DNA of 64,000 bases. It comes from Phorcus lineatus. Lineage: Eukaryota; Mollusca; Gastropoda; Trochida; Trochidae. The notes beneath the pieces were generated by a model, which did no database searches, had not been told where the DNA came from, and worked only from the letters and a program-made list of their open reading frames with translations. The position numbers and the translations under genes are program-made. Positions 24,691-34,087 of this stretch are shown here, one piece after another (position 1 is the stretch's first letter; each line of letters opens with the position of its first letter). The stretch is from assembly GCA_921293015.1 (NCBI GenBank), contig OV121088.1, positions 2,976,001-3,040,000 of the forward strand, read 5' to 3'.

Positions 24691-24777
24691 GGTAGTAAGG
24701 AAATTTACGATGATTTTGAGGAAGAAAAACTGCCTCCCATCAGTCCATACAACCCGACACAAGAAGCTCCTCAGATG
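24691..24777 (+). CDS. Adaptor-like gene: KEIYDDFEEE exon (unit A)
   Basis: 29 codons, phase 0 to 0, encoding GSKEIYDDFEEEKLPPISPY then NPTQEAPQM. The acceptor ACTTATTTCAG and donor ATG|GTAAGT are both strong. It has two tyrosines: YDDF in an acidic context, and SPYNPT. Copies occur at 45418 (identical), 50023 (two residues changed at the end) and a decayed one at 59591. The repeated EIYDD core is reminiscent of EIYDDV-type SH2-binding motifs in ADAP/FYB. Confidence 0.85.
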
Positions 24778-25020
24778 GTAAGTGGCAAAACGTTGTACAA
24801 CTTTGTACAACATTGTACAACCATTTACAACAACCTTGTTTTGTTTTTTATCAAAGTATGTACAATTGTTCACAAGAGCCTTGGTTGGTTATTAACAAAA
24901 CTTTGTACAACGTTGTACAACAATTCATATATTGTCTTACAAGAACTTTGGAGATTATTAACCAAACATTGTAAATTCTTCATAAGAACCTCAGCAGGTA
25001 ACTATTTGTACAACGACTTA

Positions 25021-27592
25021 TAGACCCTTTTTCGCACGCTCATTTACATATGACCTTGACCTCATTAACATTATAGCTGATCGTGGTGGAGGCAAAACAT
25101 GGCGGCGAGTGGACTGGCGGCTGACTAACATTTTATACTAATCTTCTGTCTTATCAACTACTGATACAAGTAAACAACGGGGGAGTAGCATCCCTGATGT
25201 TTTTTAAATCAGAATAACTTTTAACTGAGGATTGTCAACCAAAATTTCAACTTGCGAGAAGGGTCCATGTCTGCAAGACGACGTAAACAGTGAGACCCAC
25301 ATGTTTATTACTGAGATCCCAGTAATGATAGCAACTAGCAAAGTGATGTGGCAACCATTCCTGATATATTAAACGTATGTAACTATATATACTAGAAAAT
25401 TATTAGAGAATATTCTTCAAAGTTTTATTTCAATTTCTTAGCGTTATTTTTTGCTGTTCTCTCGCGTTTACTTCATTATATTGACAGGTCAGATAAATGT
25501 AACCTAGCTTTATCTAGATATACCTCTATATCTTACCCAAATAGTTGGCCATGGTGATAGGATTTCATCACTTTCTCTCAGAGTAATTTTTCATATTAAC
25601 ATTGATAATTGGGTAGTCTCAATGTGAACATCTAAATACAGAGCCTCTCATCAATCAACAGAAATTGAAGAAACTAATTTAAAAAAATTTATGAAATATG
25701 GAATGGCATGCCATATTTGATAGAAAAAATTTGTATATTATTTTTTAATTGTGGAATTGATATTAATTGTGAATGGGATAACTCCCTTTGTATCACAAAA
25801 ATTATTCATCTGTCAAATATTGCCATGGGAAGCAAAATCTATTTGGTAAAATGCCCAGGTAATAATCAATATACATATATTTTAATTATCTGCATATACT
25901 GGCATCCAATTAATTTTCCCTTTCTGACAACCTCATGCAGTGTGTCAGGCAAAGATTGGACTGTCAATCATAAATAGTTTTCCCAAGGTATTTCATTTTC
26001 ATCATTAAATTGAATGCATAGACTTAAAATACAATAACATTCTAAATATGAAATAAACTAGATGAGATAAGTTGGGCTTGTTGGAATTTTTATTTTTAAT
26101 ATTGTTCCAATTTATCAGTAAATAAATCATAGTTCATAATTGAAAAAGTTACAGATATCCTTAACCTTTTTGTCTTGTTTATGAATCTAAATGTTACTAA
26201 TACAAATAAATGATGAATTAAGTGAAATAATAACTGTTCATATTATTTCTCAAATAATTTCTTAGATGAATTAGTGAATATCAATAAGAATAGCTAAAGC
26301 TGTAGCTCATTTATAGTAAAAGAGAATTGAAAATGTTCAAATTTCAACCAATTTCCTCTGGTTACATGTTTTGTGTACAAGTAAAATATATTTGAAACTT
26401 TCAAACCCGTATCGAGCATCTTACTTTTTATCAAACAATATAAATGCAAGAACAAATGCAAATATAAAAACAGACTGTCTACTAGCAGTGAAAAATATTT
26501 TTTCAATATTGAAACATGCATTTCACTTGAAATAGGATAAGGAGGAGGTGACTATCAACATTCTTGACTCCCGTCCAGACTTTTGATTATTTTCTGGTGA
26601 AATACTTTAAATATATTTAAATTTTGTTAACTAAATGGTAAATGGTTGTGTTTCAATGGCTCTTTTGGTGAAAAAAGCAAAACTCCATTGCTAAAAATTC
26701 TAGGAAAAAAATCACATTGCTTGATTGTGTTACTCATTGTGAAATACTTCATCATTTCAAAATAATATCTATATATAAATTTGCATATTTTTTGCGTCTC
26801 TGAAATTAGAAAATAACATCTATAGGATAAAAGCAATTACATAAATGTCTTTCGTTACCTTTATTAATTGACTCTCCATTAAAAAAAAGATAGTTAATTG
26901 GAACGTTTTATGAAAGTAAATTGCTTTTATCTTTGTACTATAAAATTTATCTACAAATTGAAAAGATACAAGAAAAAGAGTCTTTATTGATGTACAGTAG
27001 GGGTTTATCACTATCAGGGTTTCACATTCTTTGAAATATTAATTAGTAAAATATCCTGTGGCTATAACATAATAAACCCGTGTCAGCAAATCATAGGCCT
27101 AGCCATCACTAGACTGGGTCTGGATCAAAGAGAGAAAGTTGTTCCCTTTTTTAGGAGACCGGTGTACTATTTTAGAGTCTTATTTAATCATATTTATGTC
27201 AGATGTGTGATTTTGTATCAAAATACAAATTAAATATTGTTTTACAAGACCTATATTGTGTCTGTGGCTTTAATTTATTTGCTGATACATCGATATATCA
27301 ATGTTTGTAAAGAAGCTACAAAGGCGTCGTCACTTGACAATCTACATCCCGTCTAAAAATAATTTAAAGATAGGTTTGGTGAAATATACATTTAAATACA
27401 AAATATTTACGACCAATTCTCGCTAATAATGCTATGTTTATGGTGGAATTACTTCAAAACATTTGAAAACTAGTTGAATGTTGAGGTGAGTGGAGGCGAG
27501 TGGAGGCACACTACGGAGCTTCCGGTCTTTCTGCCTCCACTAAAAATTCCTGAGCTAGCCGTCGCGTGATTTTTCCCGCGAAAAAGGGTCTA
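25021..27592. mobile_element. TAGACC-ended DNA transposon, non-autonomous, 2.57 kb
   Basis: The terminal inverted repeats are TAGACCCTTTTTCGC at 25021 and its complement GCGAAAAAGGGTCTA ending at 27592. The insert interrupts the TTGTACAAC-rich intron that continues on both sides. No coding frame for a transposase is seen. The first six bases match those of the element at 31532 (TAGACC). Aligning the flanks with related intron copies suggests either a TA duplication or none. Confidence 0.8.
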
Positions 27593-27811
27593 TAAGAAAC
27601 TTCTTGGGTTATTAACCCAATGTACAATCCTTCATTAGAACCTCAGGAAGTTAGTGACCCAAATTTATTGAACCACTTACAAAAACATTGGGCAGTTATC
27701 AACCAACATATGTAAAAATAAATTCACAAGAAATTCAGGAGGTAAGTTATCAAACACATCCATTATAACAACCCCATAAGCAAAGCCAATTGAACCCCTT
27801 TTAGAATACTG

Positions 27812-28853
27812 TAAGGTCAGTAACAGATATTAGTACAACCCATCACAAGGTCAGTAATGGATATATGTACAACCTCTAACTAGGTCAGTTACAGATATTA
27901 GTACATCCCCTCACAAGTTCAGCAACAGATATATGTACAACCCCTCACAAGGTCAGTAACAGATATCTGTACAACCCCTCACAAGGTTAGTAACAGATAT
28001 ATGTACAACCCCTCACAAGTTCAGTAACAGATATTAGTACAACCCCTCACAAGGTCAGTAACAGATATATGTACAACCCCTCACAAGGTGAGTAACAGAT
28101 ATATGTACAACCCCTCACAAGGTCAGTAACAGATGTATGTACAACCCCTCACAAGGTCAGTAACAGATATATGTACAACCCCTCACAAGTTCAGTAACAG
28201 ATATTAGTACAACCCCTCACAAGGTCAGTAACAGATATATGTACAACCCCTCACAAGGTCAGTAACAGATATATGTACAACCCCTCACAAGGTTAGTAAT
28301 AGATATATGTACAACCCCTCACAAGTTCAGTAACAGATATTAGTACAACCCCTCACAAGGTCAGTAGCAGATATATGTACAACCCCTCACAAGGTGAGTA
28401 ACAGATATATGTACAACCCCTCACAAGGTCAGTAACAGATGTATGTACAACCCCTCACAAGGTCAGTAACAGATATATGTACAACCCCTCACAAGTTCAG
28501 TAACAGATATTAGTACAACCCCTCACAAAGTCAGTAACAGATATATGTACAACCCCTCACAAGGTGAGTAACAGATATATGTACAACCCCTCACAAGGTC
28601 AGTAACAGATGTATGTACAACCCCTCACAAGGTTAGTAACAGATATAAGTACAACCCCTAACAAGGTTAGTAACAGATATTCGTACAACCCCTCACAAGT
28701 TCAGCAACAGATATATGTACAACCCCTCACAAGGTTAGTATCAGATATATGTACAACCCCTCACAAGGTCAGTAACAGATATATGTACAACCCCTTACAA
28801 GTTCAGCAACAGATATATGTACAACCCCTAACAAGGTCAGTAACAGATGTATG
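27812..28853. repeat. 34-bp satellite, about 31 units
   Basis: The unit reads GTACAACCCCTCACAAGGTC then AGTAACAGATATAT. Variants (TTAGTACA, AAGGTGAGTAAC, AAGTTCAGTAAC, GATGTATGT) recur in the same order about every 170 bp, giving a higher-order repeat of roughly five units. Open frames across it are a by-product of the repeat. It lies in the intron before the exon at 29405. Confidence 0.95.
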
Positions 28854-29404
28854 TGGGTTTGGTATCTTATTAAATGCCAACCCTCACAAGTTTAGTGACT
28901 GATATATTTTCAACCCCTCAAAAACACCTAGAGACTTTGACAATCCATTTAAGACCTATATCTTCAGACAAAAAACTCACAAAATTAGCAGCCAAAATAC
29001 TTAGATCCCTCTTACAACCTCAAAACTTCAGCAACACAAAACTGTACAAAGATATAGAAAACCTCATGAGGTGAGTTATTGAGAAGCAGTTAAGGAATAT
29101 TAAACATACAAGCAGCTTCCTGCTGCTCCTGGTCAATCAATCCCAGTGGTGATTGACCTGTTCTCCTCCTTGTGTCTCAACTCACTGGGAAGTATACAAC
29201 ACATGGGCCTTCTGAAGGTATCTGGAGATTTCTGAGCTAAAAATAACGGGGGCATGTAAACATCATGATTGTCCTGATCAGCAGATAGAAATACTGCTTA
29301 ATTGTTTCAACATAACCATGATGTTTAAGTAATGAAATGTCCCTGGCTAAACCATATTATTTCTTGATATGCCAATGAAATTGTTTTTACTAAATTTGTT
29401 TCAG

Positions 29405-29449
29405 ATTTATGATGATTTTGAAGAGGAACAACATGGAGAAATTTATGAG
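29405..29449 (+). CDS. Adaptor-like gene: double-Tyr IYDDFEEEQHGEIYE exon (unit A)
   Basis: 15 codons, phase 0 to 0. The acceptor is AATTTGTTTCAG and the donor GAG|GTGAGA. It encodes IYDDFEEEQHGEIYE with two tyrosines 12 residues apart, both preceded by Ile and followed by acidic residues. That spacing could let one exon present paired phosphotyrosines. Identical protein at 50933; variant IYDDFEEEQHGKIYK at 61058. Confidence 0.8.
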
Positions 29450-30126
29450 GTGAGAATTTTTTTGATTCAAGAAATGTATGTGTTTCTTTCATCTGATTGA
29501 AGAATATGCAAGGAAAAAACACATCCTTTAGCTTGATAACTTGATTTCTTTATTATTTGTACATTCTTGTTAAATCTGTGTGTCACACCCCACCTGATAA
29601 AGAATAAGCATATAATCCAAATCGTCATGAATTTCATAAGAAGTAGTTCTCCAGAAAACCATGCTTTTCTAATGTATGCCAATCCTAAATGCCCTTCTAA
29701 GATATACAGCATGTTGAAACCATTGAACAGACTTGCTGTTTTATTTTGCCTTTTTTTCCTGCATCTAAAACATTGCACATTGTGCCTGGCAACAAAAAAC
29801 AACACAAAACTACACCTGATAGAATTGCAATTTTTTCTTTACATGAGTGCAAAGGCCATTGTAAGCATAAATAAAACTGTATGATATGGTAATGATAAAA
29901 CAAATGAATATTTATTTGTTTTACTTTTTAGTAAAATATTATTGCGAACCATCAATTTCCAATCATCAAATTTATTGCTTTCCAAATTTAGGATTCTCCA
30001 ATCTTGGCAAGATATTGTGAAATCACTTGACATTGTGTATACTCACTTACGGGAACTACTTTCATCTTTTCACTATCAATATGTTTTCCTCCTAACTATA
30101 ATATTTTATTAACTTTGTTTTAAAAG

Positions 30127-30204
30127 CCTTCAGACGCAGCAGCACCCCCACCCCTGCCAGCCAGACGTCCTCCCCCTGCCCCGCCTTCTCAAACTGCGTC
30201 TCAT
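30127..30204 (+). CDS. Adaptor-like gene: proline-rich SH3-ligand exon (unit B)
   Basis: 26 codons, phase 0 to 0, encoding PSDAAAPPPLPARRPPPAPP then SQTASH. The acceptor is TTTTAAAAG, weaker than in unit A, and the donor CAT|GTGAGT. The PPLPAR core is unchanged from unit A; the changes are conservative (Thr/Ala, Leu/Pro), consistent with a still-coding exon. Confidence 0.75.
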
Positions 30205-31328
30205 GTGAGTTGCATGTGGTATTTCTCCTCACTGCACAAGCAGAGTTACCTCCCTAAGTTGTCCTGTAGTTGTTTTCACAGTGTTGCTTATTCTTGTAGT
30301 GATGTTAGAATGTGACATGCCTTTACCATATTGTTGTTTGAAGTCAAAGTCAATAATTATTCATCATATTGTAAAATAATGAAATGTATAGTGTTTAGGT
30401 AAGAAAATCCAACCATTTTAGCTTAACTCAAAAGGCCATCAAAATTTAATGTTTTTACTTATGGTATAAACGGACAAAACGGGAAGGTTAAAGGTTGTAA
30501 AAATTCTAAACCATTAATGAGTAAATATTTTTGTGTAACATTGCAACTATTATTTAGTGTTTTAAAGGACTCCACCAATATGATTGATAAGGCCTGACAC
30601 ATGTTACTTTGAACTTCTTCTTCTCACTGGAGTTACCTCCCTTTAGCTAATCTTCAATTATAAGACATATATGTGAGACTAAGCATGTTTCCTTGAATTG
30701 AGGCCCTGTTTGTTGCATTGATGCTTGGTTTTTTTCATTCTAACAAATTAGACACTGGGCCTTTAACAGATTCCGGGCCTGAAGATAAATTATTTAAATT
30801 CTCTCATTTCCAAAGAGGATATGCTAATTGTGTTTTCATATTTTAATCTTTAACTATTATTCGATATTCTTCAAAATCAATTTTTTTAAAATAATTGTCA
30901 TGATTACAGTCTTTGATTTTCAAAAGCTGGATAATTGATTTATCCATAAAAATTTAATGAGGCCTGCTTTATTGAAGTGACATTATTAGTGGCTGAAGGT
31001 GGACTTGAAAATACTGGGACATCTTTTCAAGAAAACAAGTTATTTTTTATTTACTCTCATTTCTTTTGTAATCTCTATGACCTAAATTGAGATCTTCTTT
31101 CAGTAGTTTAAAAGATCTGTGTGCGTGGTTTTCTATAAGTTGTTATTAATAGTATTTCTTTCTGATTCTAGTTCAACAAAACACTTACAATTGATCGTAA
31201 GGCTAAAATCAATTGTAACCAATGTTGAAAGAGTCGGCTACAATTGATTGTAACTCTACAACTGCTTTGTGGAACAGGCCCTTGGGGCATTCTGTTTCTT
31301 ATTGATTGGAGTTTCATTTTACTTTCAG

Positions 31329-31368
31329 CCAGTTCATGTTACAAAGTTAAACGCTGCCGTCTCAGGGG
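31329..31368 (+). pseudogene. Micro-exon copy with frame defect (unit B)
   Basis: It starts like the unit A exon (PVHVTKLNAA) after a TTTTACTTTCAG acceptor, but the end is GTCTCAGGGG before GTGAGA, making 40 nt instead of 36. Using this donor shifts the frame and meets a TGA in the next exon (38920). It could be skipped, or a weak internal donor (GCC|GTCTCA, 30 nt) could keep frame. I read it as damaged. Confidence 0.55.
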
Positions 31369-31483
31369 GTGAGAAAAGTCTAAAATATTCCTGCATGGTG
31401 AAGGGTCCTCATGTCTGCTTTATTATGTTCATCAGTGGCTCATCAGTAATTCAAGCTATATGTTCAAGTGGCATTGGCATGTG

Positions 31484-31531
31484 TCACAGTCAGTTGCAGT
31501 TTCTTCTTCAGTGTGGATTTTGATGTAGCAA
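31484..31531 (-). pseudogene. Displaced 3' piece of the same ORF beyond the transposon
   Basis: Read on the minus strand, joining codon 814 (…GKMR) and base A of the next codon to this segment gives IATSKSTLKKKLQLTV, which resembles how I remember the family continuing after GKMR. The segment ends at 31483, where sequence shared with unit A resumes. The original gene was therefore cut here and later split by the 2.5-kb element. Confidence 0.55.
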
Positions 31532-34087
31532 TAGACTGATCCATTAAGCCCAGCCCCCTAACGACCGCCCCTAGCAACCGCAAACCTCGGACAAACATGC
31601 GGAAGTGTCCGACACATGTGTTTTTGAGTACGAGTATTCTGCCGATGACTACAGCTAATTAGAGTTTTGTCATGTCTCAGAAACGGTTGAATTATTGAAA
31701 ATATAGTCTATTGATAATGTAACTGCAGAAACTGGAACAAAATAACTGTTTTAAAAATATTTGATCACGCGAAAACAGGTCCTCTGTCGCGTCAATGGGC
31801 CCTGATTTATATTTAATTGTGAAATCGAGCAACAATAAATTTGCTGATGATGGTTTCAGGTGTTTTTCATTTCTGAGAACTGCTGGTAAAAAACCCTGGA
31901 AAAATCGTAAAATCCTGTGGTTCATATGCATTATGTGTGCGTGCACTGCCTATTTATAGCAACACGTACGGACTGAATCACATGATTTTCATCTCGCAGA
32001 CTGATCTTTTCTAAAATTGTATTCGTCTTCAACACAGTCGTTTTAAAAAAATTAATCTAGCATCAGTGAAAATAACAAGCTTCTTTTATGAATCTATGAG
32101 TTGAAACCCGTGGAAAGTTTATGACACATCGTAACATATGTCAGTTATCTCCCTTTATAGTGTTCTATCATGTAATATTTTGACTGTTTTAATCATTTTA
32201 AAACTGTATTTTGGCTAAATCATTCCTCCAGTGACTGGACATGACCTGTATTTAGAGTAGATATAATTGATTTTACTCTTGAAACTTGTGATAACTATCA
32301 ATATTTAACTATATAGCAATTCATAGGGAGAATGTGATATGTGCTTTTTTTATAATAATATCATTTGATGAAGAAACAATTATTAATTCAATTCAGTAAA
32401 CATTTCTGCAAAAAGAAAATATTAGAAATAATTTACATTCAATAAATGAATCATGCCTAAAAAATAGTACCTTTATATAATTATTAGTACATTATAGATG
32501 TTGTCACAATATATGTATTTATGAATGTATTTATAGGACTGTATTATTCTGCTCAGATACAATCAGATTAATTTGCAAACTATTTTGCTGAAGTATTTAA
32601 AAGATTTTATCTAATGAATGAGAAAACAATGATTTCACTTGTATCATTATTCAATCATAAAAATAATTAGGTATATTTTCCATGCTGCTTTATTTGCCCA
32701 TGTCATACTGTTTTTACATCTGTACTTATTAATGATGGGCAGATTTATCAAAACCCTTTGCCTCCTTGACTCTGAAAAAAGGAACACAAGCTTATGAGTG
32801 TTTTATTCATGCATCAAATGATTTTTCTTTTCATCTAACAATAAATAAGGGTGTAAACCTGAAAATATTCTAATTACTGATGGTTTGCAAAATTACATAA
32901 ATAAAAGAGTGTATGGTTTGATGATAGTGATAATTAACAGCCTTTCAAAATAAATTAAAAACTGGCAATGTTTATTTTGATTGTTCACATAAAAAGAAAT
33001 TGATTAAACTTATTAGATAGACATTTTGACAAAGTCAGTGTTATCAAATCAGATAAAATAAATAGTCTGACCAAATTATCATTATTATAGATCTAGCAAT
33101 ACAAACTGTAAGAATTAGTTAGAAGGCTCCACTTGCTGGTTGTTTTTTAATATTTTATACAGATATGAAGATTGTGTGTCTATATAGGATCATTTTCATT
33201 AAATTATTTCACCTTTGTCGAAAACTTATTTGACAATTATATATTCATGAAGAGAATGTCATCAATTATATGTCTATATTTTCAAGAATTTTTGAAGGTT
33301 AGAATTAATTGTCCTATTAATGAGATGATCTTTTCACAAACTTTAGGCCTATATATGTTTAATCCATGAATATAGTATTTCATCAATGTTTTCATGAGAT
33401 TATTTTTTATTTAATCTGACATTCTGTTTATTGGTATCACATCTAATGGAAACTTGGAAAAATATGATTAAATTAGTTTTTAATCTATGAAATTCCAATT
33501 CATACATCTATTTAGCTTTCAAATTGTTTAATGTTTGATTAGAATACATTATTGTGTTATTTGTTTCACCCCCAACCTGTCAGGGAACAAATGCCTTCTA
33601 TCGATCGATTTCAACTTAGCCTTTAGAAATATATTATTTGAAAAAGAATATTTGATTCTATTTATTCACCTCGCCTGAGGCAAACTTACCTTTAAATTAA
33701 TTCAACTTATTTTACTGTACTGGAAAATTTAGCTTGAAATAACCCCCAAAATACACTTTTATTTATGTAAACAAACCGAGCATGGTGCACTCACCTCTTA
33801 TTATTTTATTGATACATCTACGATACGAGTTGGATGTGCTTTCTCCGATGTATATTTCCGAAATAAAGGACCCTTTGTGCAATGTTACTAACACTGCCAT
33901 CGACTATATTGACTTGATATTACTGCAATTTCTTCGTAAAATGTCTGGACGCAAATCCTGTGTCATAAAGACAGCCCGCCATGTTGCCTGTTGATGTCCG
34001 AGGAATGGATCGCGGGAAGGTAGGTAAAAAATACGGCGCGCCGATTGGTCGAAAACCTGTAGGGGCGGGGCCTAATGGATCGGTCTA
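31532..34087. mobile_element. TAGACC-ended transposon (copy 1) interrupting the minus-strand ORF
   Basis: The left end is TAGACTGATCCATTAAGCCC and the right end, reversed, is TAGACCGATCCATTAGGCCC, an imperfect inverted repeat of about 28 bp. Length is 2556 bp with AT-rich interior and no transposase. A second copy in opposite orientation begins at 61158 and matches throughout. Its right end is CpG-rich, with a GC box, a CCAAT motif and an ATG in good context. It sits in the 3' part of the 855-codon frame, so that frame's last 41 codons are transposon sequence. Confidence 0.85.

Larger units (their letters stand above)
14652..29581 (+). repeat. Tandem segmental duplication, unit A
   Basis: From CTGATAAAGAATAAGCA at about 14650 the sequence is colinear with unit B, which starts at about 29595. 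The right border is near AACATTCTTGTTAAATC (about 29580), matching unit B at about 51104. Unit A holds six adaptor-gene exons (15167, 16371, 20591, 21798, 24691, 29405). Differences from unit B are insertions, array length changes and scattered substitutions. The joint of the two units shows a head-to-tail duplication inside the gene. Confidence 0.9.

Noticed and set aside
27812-28853. Short regular repeats that could suggest a CRISPR array
   Set aside because: There are no unique spacers between units, the genome is eukaryotic and no cas genes are present. It is a satellite.
28609-28902. 97-codon plus-strand frame with repeated MYVQPLTRLV-like phrases
   Set aside because: It lies wholly in the 34-bp satellite; its periodicity is that of the DNA repeat and the frame breaks at unit variants.
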